Source: an uncultured Prevotella sp.
GTDB lineage: Bacteria > Bacteroidota > Bacteroidia > Bacteroidales > Bacteroidaceae
Direction: 5' to 3'
Assembly: GCA_937906495.1 (NCBI GenBank)
Contig: CALCVT010000115.1
Location: 1-5,400 of the forward strand
DNA: 5,400 nucleotides
Shown here: one piece after another, positions 1 through 5,321 of the stretch
Numbering within the stretch: the stretch's first letter is position 1
How the letters are laid out: every line of letters begins with the position of its first letter
The notes under the pieces: model-generated
Database searches by the model: none
Seen by the model: only the letters and a program-made list of their open reading frames with translations
What the model was told of the DNA's origin: nothing
Made by a program: the position numbers and the translations under genes

Positions 1-94
1 CCTTAGCTTTACTTCCTTTTTTTGGTTTTATCGAAAAACGTTTAGGACAACATTGATATAGGAATATGGGATAGATGGGATGAATACGATGAAA

Positions 95-134
95 CCGCTT
101 AATTACGTGCATTCTAAACATCGTAATTAAGCGG
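95..134 (-). terminator. Perfect 13-bp inverted repeat, possible transcription terminator
   Basis: The arm CCGCTTAATTACG (95-107) is exactly complementary to CGTAATTAAGCGG (122-134), with a 14-nt loop. It begins 76 nt past the stop codon of the minus-strand acyltransferase gene, where a terminator for that transcript would be expected. Read on the minus strand the stem is followed by only three T residues (TTTCATCG), so it is not a classic intrinsic terminator. It could instead be an mRNA 3'-end stabiliser or a protein-binding palindrome. The inverted repeat itself is certain; the role is inferred. Confidence 0.45.
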
Positions 135-162
135 AACACCTTAAGAACTATAATCAGAGGTT

Positions 163-205
163 CAAACAGCCACAGCTCCATGCTACTGTTTGGGTATATT
201 ACCCA
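163..205. repeat. Two overlapping small hairpins just after the acyltransferase stop
   Basis: CAAACAG (163-169) pairs with CTGTTTG (186-192), giving a 7-bp stem with a 16-nt loop. Overlapping it by two bases is the compact palindrome TGGGTA-tat-TACCCA (191-205), a 6-bp stem with a 3-nt loop. The second ends 5 bases short of the acyltransferase stop codon at 211-213. The two cannot fold fully at the same time because they share 191-192. With the larger repeat at 95-134 they give the 3' end of this transcript several possible folds. Function is unknown. Confidence 0.4.
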
Positions 206-210
206 TCAGA

Positions 211-1461
211 TTATTCTGTTCGTATATTCGAAGCCTCCCAAATTGCCTTCAGCAATTTTTTTGCATTACTATAGCTCTGCTTACCAAGTTCAATCATCTT
301 TAGCATCAATTTGCGCGAAAGTTTTAAAACAACCAATACGATTAGCGCCATTAAATTGAAAACATCCTCTTGCTTAATCGTTATTCGAGCAGCCAATTTT
401 CTATAAGTCCAAAGTCCTGCAAGGGGTAAACTCACTCCAATCACAACATATAGAATTACCCACCACAAATTATTGGCTGGCTGCAATACAACAGGATGAC
501 CTCCCACAGCCTCCCACGGCAAACCATATGCCCACACCTTAAGCATGCTAACTACCTTAAAGGCCAACAAATGGAAAGCAAATATATAGAGTGTACGGTC
601 GCCCACGTATACCAGCACGCGTTTAACAAATGAGTTCCGACAATCTATTAAGCCCGACACATAAGCCAAACTCAAAAAACCGCCTATAGCTGGTAGTGGA
701 AGTGATAAAAACTGCTGCCAGTCAGGATTCCATGTCATACTTGCAGGAAAAAAGAACGAAGCCAATATCAGCACTGCTAACGAAGGTAATGCCAACTTCC
801 AGTTTAATTTATCAACAACCTGATACTCGTGCAACAAAAAACCTACTGCCATAAAGGCCATACCCATCAACTCACGATAACCACCTTGAGCCACACCTGT
901 TATACGTACACCTCCGGCCAATTGCCAAAGCATGAGCAATAGCGCTACTAGCAAAATGCCCCAGCCCATGTCGCGCTCCGTTTTTATAGGTTTAAGCCAC
1001 AACAGCAACTTAGCTACCACTAAAAAGCCGATACTTGCCAAGAGCAAGGCTCTGAAAAACCAAAAAGCGCCAGCCAGAAACTGGTCATAGCCCGACATAT
1101 TAAATACGATGCTCCACAAGTGTTGCCCAAACTGCTGTAAATTGTAAGGATGAGTCACACCACCTGCTGCATTTCCGTAGTGCTCGCTCAATATGCCTAA
1201 ACTGAAGAACACATTGTGCAACAGCAAAAAGCAAATGCTCCATTTTAAAAACGGAAAGTACAAACCCTTTATACGGTGGAGTACGAACGTACGTTCATCC
1301 GTCAAGTATTTGGTATGGAAAAAATATCCTGCACAAAGAAAGAAGGCCGGTACATGAAAGAGAAATACAAAATTAAATAGCCAGCCGCTAATGCCAGCAT
1401 GCGAAAGCACTACCAGCATAATGGCCAAAGCCTTGAGAACCGAAAATTTTGTTTCGCGCAT
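211..1461 (-). CDS. Acyltransferase-3 family integral membrane O-acyltransferase
   Basis: This is a 416-residue multi-pass inner-membrane protein of the acyltransferase-3 family, whose members transfer acetyl or other acyl groups to sugars of O-antigen, capsule, peptidoglycan or other exported glycans. Family signs: an N-terminal hydrophobic segment with the conserved histidine in VVLSHAG (H21), then FLFHVPAFFLCAGYFF (about 33-48), the WFFRALLLA segment in the middle of the protein, and LYIFAFHLLAF near the C-terminal end. I estimate about ten membrane segments. ATG at 1461 is chosen because the only upstream alternative is GTG at 1470, and MRETKFSVLKALAI fits the usual short N-terminus. After the last usual membrane segment (WWVILYVVIGVSLPLAGLW) there is an extra tail of about 57 residues (from about 360) with one more hydrophobic stretch and a Lys/Arg-rich amphipathic end. 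It lies 125 nt after the phospholipase D gene on the same strand, probably co-transcribed. The acceptor sugar cannot be predicted. Confidence 0.9.
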   Translation of the reverse strand: MRETKFSVLKALAIMLVVLSHAGISGWLFNFVFLFHVPAFFLCAGYFFHTKYLTDERTFVLHRIKGLYFPFLKWSICFLLLHNVFFSLGILSEHYGNAAGGVTHPYNLQQFGQHLWSIVFNMSGYDQFLAGAFWFFRALLLASIGFLVVAKLLLWLKPIKTERDMGWGILLVALLLMLWQLAGGVRITGVAQGGYRELMGMAFMAVGFLLHEYQVVDKLNWKLALPSLAVLILASFFFPASMTWNPDWQQFLSLPLPAIGGFLSLAYVSGLIDCRNSFVKRVLVYVGDRTLYIFAFHLLAFKVVSMLKVWAYGLPWEAVGGHPVVLQPANNLWWVILYVVIGVSLPLAGLWTYRKLAARITIKQEDVFNLMALIVLVVLKLSRKLMLKMIELGKQSYSNAKKLLKAIWEASNIRTE

Positions 1462-1586
1462 TAGTGTCACATTTTAGGATCTTACTAAGGGACCTCTGGT
1501 TTAACTTCTAGGTATGCCAAGTATTTCGGAGAGCCTCTTAAACACATTCCGTCACCCCATGCCCCTTATAAACTATATGTTGGCAT

Positions 1587-2954
1587 CTAAACCTTAGGCG
1601 TATTGGTAGGCGGAAGCATAAAATCGCCCAAATCCTTGCTATCGGGTTCGTGTTTATCGCACTTTACAAAAGGCGATAGGAAATGAAAGAGCCAGCCCTT
1701 GAAACGTCGCCAACGCTTCCACTCCTTCCATATTTCGGGAGTTAGCTGAAAGCAGCGTGTATCGCGGTCGTGCGCAAAGATATCTTTCAGTTCGCATGTA
1801 GTACACGAATCAGCTACCAGCAAATTACATTCATAGTCGAACGAGAGGCTGCGGCTGTTTAGATTGGCAGATCCGACAAACGAATACAAGCCATCAACCA
1901 TCATAATTTTGCTATGATGAAAACCTCCTTGAAAAAAGTAGACCTTCACTCCAGCCTTCATCAATTGGTGCACATTATATTCTACGATACGCGGCGTAAT
2001 AGGAATATCGCTCTTCTCCGACACTATAATCTGCACATCAACTCCTCGGCGGGCAGCCTTTTTGAGTGAACGCTTGACGTGGCGGCAAAGGGTCAGATAA
2101 GGATTAATAATTTGAATTTCTTTTTCGGCATGATCAATGGCATGCACAAACGTATCGTGAATGATTCGGGGCGACTCTGAAGGATCTCGGTTAACAACAC
2201 CAATAAGTTTGTGTCCGGCCGTTTCGGCAACATCTTGCTTCAGCATGCCAAAATCAAGGCGCGCATCGCGCTCACCCGGATAATACTGCGGTCCTTGAAT
2301 ATTTTGACCAGTTACTTTGTTCCAGAAGTTTAGAAAAACCTTTTGCAATTCACCCACAGCATCGCCCTCAACACGCGTATGCAAATCGCGCCATTCGCCA
2401 AACTCCGGTTTTCCGGTAATGTAATAATCAGCCACATTCATACCTCCGGTATAGGCTACTGCCCCATCAATAACCACTATTTTACGATGGTCTCGATGCA
2501 TTACATGGTTTACCCACGGAAATCGGATTGGGTCGAACTCATAAATCTCAACGCCTCGGGCTCGCAGGCTGTCCAGGTGGCGTGCACGGAGCGGACGGTT
2601 GTTCGAACTGTTGCCGAAACCATCAAACAAGGCACGCACCTTAACGCCCTCGGCAGCCTTGTGTACCAAGAGTGTAAAAAGTTCTTTGGAGATGGAGTCG
2701 TTACGAAAATTAAAGTACTCCATATGAATGCTTTCCTTGGCAGCTCTGATAGCCGGAAAGAGATCGTCAAACTTTTCCTTTCCTGTTTTAAACACCACGA
2801 TGCGATTGTTGTCCGAAAACTTAACATCAAATTGTTCCTGCAAGAACTTCACCACGGTCGAATCACTTCTCATCGCAGCCTTACAAGGCAAAGCTAGTAT
2901 CGGCAGATAAACGAAGTAGCTCAATAGTAAAATCAGTATTTTCTTGTTACTCAT
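1587..2954 (-). CDS. cls: Phospholipase D / cardiolipin synthase-like protein with signal peptide
   Basis: The protein has 455 residues and two intact HKD catalytic motifs; numbers here are from the upstream ATG at 2972, so subtract 6 for the chosen start. Motif 1 is HRKIVVID (H162, K164, D169), followed by YTGGMNVADYY. Motif 2 is HSKIMMVD (H353, K355, D360), followed by FVGSANLNSRS. The stretch from NPYLT (290) to the second motif, including SDIPITP, closely follows bacterial cardiolipin synthases, which join two phosphatidylglycerols into cardiolipin and glycerol. The N-terminus (MSNKK, then a hydrophobic run ending near ALPCKAAM) looks like a signal peptide or single anchor, not the two-helix region of ClsA-type enzymes. 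The catalytic domains may therefore act on the periplasmic side. A Trp/Arg/Phe-rich segment (about 412-436) may bind membrane. ATG at 2954 is chosen because MSNKK makes a normal signal-peptide start; ATG at 2972 would add six residues and sits only 4 nt from a strong hairpin. A secreted phospholipase D with another substrate is the main alternative. Confidence 0.85.
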   Translation of the reverse strand: MSNKKILILLLSYFVYLPILALPCKAAMRSDSTVVKFLQEQFDVKFSDNNRIVVFKTGKEKFDDLFPAIRAAKESIHMEYFNFRNDSISKELFTLLVHKAAEGVKVRALFDGFGNSSNNRPLRARHLDSLRARGVEIYEFDPIRFPWVNHVMHRDHRKIVVIDGAVAYTGGMNVADYYITGKPEFGEWRDLHTRVEGDAVGELQKVFLNFWNKVTGQNIQGPQYYPGERDARLDFGMLKQDVAETAGHKLIGVVNRDPSESPRIIHDTFVHAIDHAEKEIQIINPYLTLCRHVKRSLKKAARRGVDVQIIVSEKSDIPITPRIVEYNVHQLMKAGVKVYFFQGGFHHSKIMMVDGLYSFVGSANLNSRSLSFDYECNLLVADSCTTCELKDIFAHDRDTRCFQLTPEIWKEWKRWRRFKGWLFHFLSPFVKCDKHEPDSKDLGDFMLPPTNTPKV

Positions 2955-2976
2955 TCTGTATGGTTCGTACATTCCA

Positions 2977-3000
2977 CTATGCAGGCCAGGCCCTGCATAG
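2977..3000 (-). promoter_or_regulatory. 9-bp hairpin next to the phospholipase D start codon
   Basis: CTATGCAGG (2977-2985) is exactly complementary to CCTGCATAG (2992-3000), with a 6-nt loop. In the minus-strand mRNA this stable, GC-containing hairpin ends 4 nt before the upstream ATG (2972) and 22 nt before the preferred ATG (2954). It would probably block initiation at the upstream ATG and could influence ribosome access to the downstream one. It may equally be part of the hairpin series that ends the kpsF transcript. The pairing is seen directly; the regulatory role is inferred. Confidence 0.4.
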
Positions 3001-3018
3001 GAAGTATTTTATTCAATC

Positions 3019-3071
3019 GTACGGTTATTAGACTACTGCTGTCAAGAGCAGTACAATTCTAATAACCGTAC
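3019..3071 (-). repeat. Perfect 14-bp inverted repeat enclosing a 7-bp hairpin
   Basis: GTACGGTTATTAGA (3019-3032) is exactly complementary to TCTAATAACCGTAC (3058-3071). Inside it TACTGCT (3034-3040) pairs with AGCAGTA (3047-3053) around the loop GTCAAG. The result is one long imperfect hairpin of 21 base pairs in 53 nt, with a small 1-by-4 internal loop. It lies 203 nt past the kpsF stop and 47 nt before the upstream phospholipase D ATG. Neither strand has a clear T-run after it, so it is not a textbook terminator. Possibilities are an unusual terminator, a structured RNA, a protein-binding site, or a small REP/MITE-like mobile hairpin. Confidence 0.55.
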
Positions 3072-3082
3072 CATTAGTACTC

Positions 3083-3123
3083 ACACATATACGTGTCGGC
3101 TATTGTACACGCCTTTCATGTGT
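3083..3123. repeat. Third nested inverted repeat in the same gap
   Basis: ACACAT (3083-3088) can pair with ATGTGT (3118-3123). Inside it CGTGT (3092-3096) pairs with ACACG (3107-3111) around a 10-nt loop. The architecture, an outer stem, an internal loop and an inner stem, is like that of the neighbouring 3019-3071 element, but the stems are short and could be chance. No function can be assigned. Confidence 0.25.
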
Positions 3124-3273
3124 ATTTCAAAAGCAAACTCTGTTCAGTAAGCCAATAAATGCATCCATTTATGCCGTATAACAACGGTTGCTATAAGTTT
3201 TCTACCTCAAGCCTGTGCCCCCAAAGCCCCAACAAGGGCAATTTTCTATATAGGAGCTGCAGCACCTGATGGT

Positions 3274-4224
3274 TTAAATCATTGTTCTAAACGAGTCAAC
3301 TACACCAAGCAGGTTACCTTGCTCGTTAACTACCAGTACCGAATGTATTTTGTGGAATTGCAAAATCTGCTCAATCTCGGTTACTTTTGTTTCGGGCGAC
3401 ACTGTTTTGGGGTTATTCGTCATAATGTCGGCCACTGTCAAATTAAAGAAGTTATCTTGCGAACTCTCCATGGCACGACGTATGTCGCCGTCGGTTATAA
3501 TGCCAACAACCCGTTCGTTCTCAACAGCTACACAGAGCCCTAAGCGGCCGTTGCTCACGTGTATCACAGCCTCGCCAAGTTTCATTGCGGGCGAGATTAC
3601 AGGCAAGTCGTCGCTGCGCATAACATCGCGCGCACGGGTAAGCAGGCGTTTACCCAAAGTACCTCCGGGATGGAACTGGGCAAAGTCTGAAGCTTTAAAG
3701 TTACGGGCCTCCATCAAGGCGCATGCCAAAGCATCGCCCATGGCCAGTGTAGCCGTGGTCGACGAGGTGGGAGCCAGTCCCAACGGACAAGCCTCGCGTC
3801 GCACCCCTACATTCAAGTGTGCGGTAGCATGCTGTGCAAGCAACGATTTAGGGTTGCCACTCATTCCGATAACGGGTATCTGATGTTCCTGCATATAGGG
3901 TAAAAAGCGCAGCAACTCGTCGGTTTGTCCTGAGTTCGAAATTGCCAGCACCACATCGCCAGGCTGAATCACTCCGAGATCACCGTGAAAAGCATCCAGG
4001 GGATTGATAAAAAAGCTCGGAGTTCCGGTCGACGACAGCGTTGCGGCTATTTTAGCTCCGATGTGTCCGCTTTTACCCACACCGGTAACGATGAGTTTAC
4101 CTTTGCAGTTCAGAATAATTTCAATGGTTTTGTCAAAATCGTCACTAATATTCGGTATCAGTTCCAACAAGGCTTGCGCTTCGTCCTGCAAACACTTTAC
4201 GGCTGTTTCTGTCCACTTACTCAT
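3274..4224 (-). CDS. kpsF: D-arabinose-5-phosphate isomerase (KpsF/GutQ family)
   Basis: This cytoplasmic enzyme interconverts ribulose-5-phosphate and arabinose-5-phosphate, the first step of Kdo synthesis. It has 316 residues, near the roughly 320-330 usual for the family. An N-terminal SIS sugar-isomerase domain (about 34-170) contains GVGKSGHIGAKIAATLSSTG, and two CBS domains follow (about 199-252 and 264-316). Residues matching the active site of E. coli KdsD are all present at a constant offset of 8: K51, H80, E103, E144 and H185, the last in FAQFHPGGTLGKRL. ATG at 4224 is the only ATG near the N-terminus and gives the normal MSKWTETAVKCLQDEAQAL opening; the frame extends to a TTG at 4269, but those 15 proline-rich residues have no family counterpart. 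It starts 79 nt after kdsA, whose enzyme uses its product, so an operon is likely. CBS domains suggest ligand control, but the ligand is unknown. Confidence 0.95.
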   Translation of the reverse strand: MSKWTETAVKCLQDEAQALLELIPNISDDFDKTIEIILNCKGKLIVTGVGKSGHIGAKIAATLSSTGTPSFFINPLDAFHGDLGVIQPGDVVLAISNSGQTDELLRFLPYMQEHQIPVIGMSGNPKSLLAQHATAHLNVGVRREACPLGLAPTSSTTATLAMGDALACALMEARNFKASDFAQFHPGGTLGKRLLTRARDVMRSDDLPVISPAMKLGEAVIHVSNGRLGLCVAVENERVVGIITDGDIRRAMESSQDNFFNLTVADIMTNNPKTVSPETKVTEIEQILQFHKIHSVLVVNEQGNLLGVVDSFRTMI

Positions 4225-4303
4225 AATAGGTTTGATTGGTAGGATAGGTAATGGGGGATGTATTGACAAACAAGCATGGAGTCTGCAGCATCCCTTTAAA
4301 AAA

Positions 4304-5056
4304 TTAAAGCAGCGATTTGAACACGCTTTCCAAGTCGTTCAGATAAAGCATATTCGGACCATCGCTCAGTGCCTGCTCGGGGTTGGGGTGGGTTTCAAAA
4401 AAGTAGCCATCTGCCCCGAAGGCTTTGGCTGCCAGCGCCATTTGAGGCACAAACTGACGGTCGCCACCGGTTTTACCCCCTGCACCACCGGGGCGTTGCA
4501 CCGAGTGCGTGCAGTCCATAATTACCCGGTCGGCATACTGCTTCATAAGGGGCAGATTTCTAAAGTCTACCACCAGGTTGTTATATCCATACATATTGCC
4601 GCGCTCCGTAAGCCAAACTTCGGTTGCACCGGCTTCGCGGCATTTTTCTACCGGATAGCGCATATCATCGCCTGACAGGAACTGGGCTTTTTTGATGTTT
4701 ATGGTACGTCCGGTCTTAGCTGATTCGACTAGCAAGTCGGTCTGCCGGCACAAAAAGGCCGGTATTTGCAACACATCAACTACCTGCCCGGCAGCAGCAG
4801 CCTGGTAGCTTTCGTGCACATCGGTGAGCAGAGGCAAACCATAGTGTGCCTTTACATCGGCAAGCATTTGCAAGCCCTTTTCAAGTCCGGGACCACGAAA
4901 TGAATGTATAGAGGTGCGATTGGCCTTATCGAACGATGCTTTGAAATACACTTCGACGCCTAACTGCTGTTTCAGTTCAACCAAACGGGCAGCTACTGCA
5001 TCGAGCAGTTCGGCAGATTCAATTACACAAGGACCGGCTATAAATATGGGTGTCAT
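4304..5056 (-). CDS. kdsA: 3-deoxy-8-phosphooctulonate synthase (KdsA), metal-dependent type
   Basis: This cytoplasmic enzyme condenses phosphoenolpyruvate with arabinose-5-phosphate to Kdo-8-phosphate, the committed step toward the Kdo of the lipopolysaccharide inner core. Its 250 residues cover the whole TIM-barrel with the family motifs in order: FIAGPCVIES (5-14), FKASFDKANRTSIHSFRGPG (38-57), LLTDVHES (76-83), QIPAFLCRQTDLL (97-109), TERGNMYGYNNLVVDFR (150-166), DCTHSVQRPGG (181-191) and FETHPNPEQALSDG (220-233). The ligands of the metal-dependent class are all present: C10, H184, E221 and D232, each one less than in the Aquifex aeolicus enzyme. E. coli, in the metal-free class, has Asn at the Cys position. 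The length is short compared with about 284 in E. coli because the N-terminal extension is absent and the C-terminus ends soon after the barrel. ATG at 5056 is preferred to GTG at 5065 because FIAGPC then lies at the normal distance. Confidence 0.96.
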   Translation of the reverse strand: MTPIFIAGPCVIESAELLDAVAARLVELKQQLGVEVYFKASFDKANRTSIHSFRGPGLEKGLQMLADVKAHYGLPLLTDVHESYQAAAAGQVVDVLQIPAFLCRQTDLLVESAKTGRTINIKKAQFLSGDDMRYPVEKCREAGATEVWLTERGNMYGYNNLVVDFRNLPLMKQYADRVIMDCTHSVQRPGGAGGKTGGDRQFVPQMALAAKAFGADGYFFETHPNPEQALSDGPNMLYLNDLESVFKSLL

Positions 5057-5105
5057 GAATATCACATTTTTATGGTGAAAGGGAGATAACCTTCAAAAGT
5101 ATCAC

Positions 5106-5134
5106 CCTGTAAAAACAGGCATAAGTATGCTTAT
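5106..5134 (-). promoter_or_regulatory. Two adjacent hairpins in the presumed kdsA leader
   Basis: CCTGT (5106-5110) pairs with ACAGG (5115-5119) around AAAA, and immediately beside it ATAAG (5121-5125) pairs with CTTAT (5130-5134) around TATG. The second can refold as GCATA (5119-5123) with TATGC (5126-5130), which would take the last base of the first stem. If the promoter at 5170-5198 is correct, both lie within the untranslated leader, about 50-80 nt before the kdsA start. They may only affect RNA stability. I do not recognise a known riboswitch. Confidence 0.3.
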
Positions 5135-5169
5135 CTGCCCACTAAGCAGTCAGAGCTACTACGCGCAAG

Positions 5170-5198
5170 CAAAGATACAGCAAACCAATCGTATCAAA
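5170..5198 (-). promoter_or_regulatory. Candidate Bacteroidota sigma-ABfr promoter for kdsA-kpsF
   Basis: On the minus strand TATCTTTG (5177 to 5170) fully matches the -7 consensus TAnnTTTG of Bacteroidota primary sigma factors, and TTTG (5198 to 5195) matches the -33 element, 17 nt upstream. The commonly cited spacing is about 19-21 nt, so the gap is slightly short but within the range seen in Flavobacteria-type promoters. Transcription would start near 5163, giving a leader of about 107 nt before the kdsA ATG. It points toward kdsA and lies in the gap before the gene, which fits. Confidence 0.55.
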
Positions 5199-5321
5199 AA
5201 ATAATAACGCAAGTTTTATTCGCCTGCATGCTTTTACGAGTATTTTAACCGGCATTCACGGCACACAGAAGGGGTGCATAATAAAAATTAACTGCACGAT
5301 GCTTGGCTGTATCAGCAAAAA

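Larger units (their letters stand above)
1..210. other. Intergenic region downstream of the acyltransferase gene
   Basis: No convincing coding region is seen on either strand. The first 60 bases are AT-rich with a T-run near 18-24. The rest holds a perfect 13-bp inverted repeat (95-107 with 122-134) and two smaller hairpins close to the acyltransferase stop codon, each listed separately. The gene to the left of the window is not visible, so it is unknown whether this region lies between converging or co-directional genes. Confidence 0.6.
2955..3273. other. Non-coding region between the Kdo operon and the phospholipase D gene, rich in inverted repeats
   Basis: No reading frame here has protein-like composition. 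The region holds, left to right, a 9-bp hairpin (2977-3000), a 14-bp repeat enclosing a 7-bp hairpin (3019-3071), a third nested structure (3083-3123), an AT-rich 7-bp hairpin ATAAATG-catc-CATTTAT (3155-3172), the short palindrome CAACGGTTG (3182-3190) and GCCC-caacaa-GGGC (3226-3239). I found no minus-strand match to the Bacteroidota TAnnTTTG promoter box here, so the promoter of the phospholipase D gene is not identified. The region must contain the 3' end of the kpsF transcript and either the 5' leader of the phospholipase D gene or a read-through segment. Confidence 0.6.

Noticed and set aside
1514..1586. 7-bp inverted repeat ATGCCAA / TTGGCAT across the phospholipase D-acyltransferase gap
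   Set aside because: A repeat this short is expected by chance in a gap of this size, and no other signal supports it.
2343..2910. Overlapping open frames on both strands inside the phospholipase D gene
   Set aside because: They lie over the HKD-motif coding sequence in other frames, have no recognisable domains and show shadow-like composition.
3019..3071. Invertible promoter of the Bacteroides phase-variation type
   Set aside because: Only 25 bp lie between the arms, too short for a useful invertible promoter, and no recombinase gene is visible.
3274..3300. Possible frameshift at the KpsF C-terminus, because it ends VVDSFRTMI and not the HMHDLLRAG-type ending of E. coli
   Set aside because: The other frames do not restore such an ending, the second CBS domain is complete, and total length is near normal, so it is probably lineage variation.
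4225..4269. N-terminal extension of KpsF from a TTG codon
   Set aside because: The 15 extra residues are proline-rich and have no counterpart in the family; the ATG at 4224 gives the normal N-terminus.
4294..4309. CTTTAA-aaaa-TTAAAG palindrome at the kdsA stop codon as a terminator
   Set aside because: It is an AT-only-type weak stem that includes the stop codon and lies inside a likely operon.
3319..4675. Plus-strand open frames across kpsF and kdsA, up to 223 codons
   Set aside because: They are antisense to two genes with complete, conserved active sites, and their translations are Cys/Ser/Arg-rich with no family resemblance.
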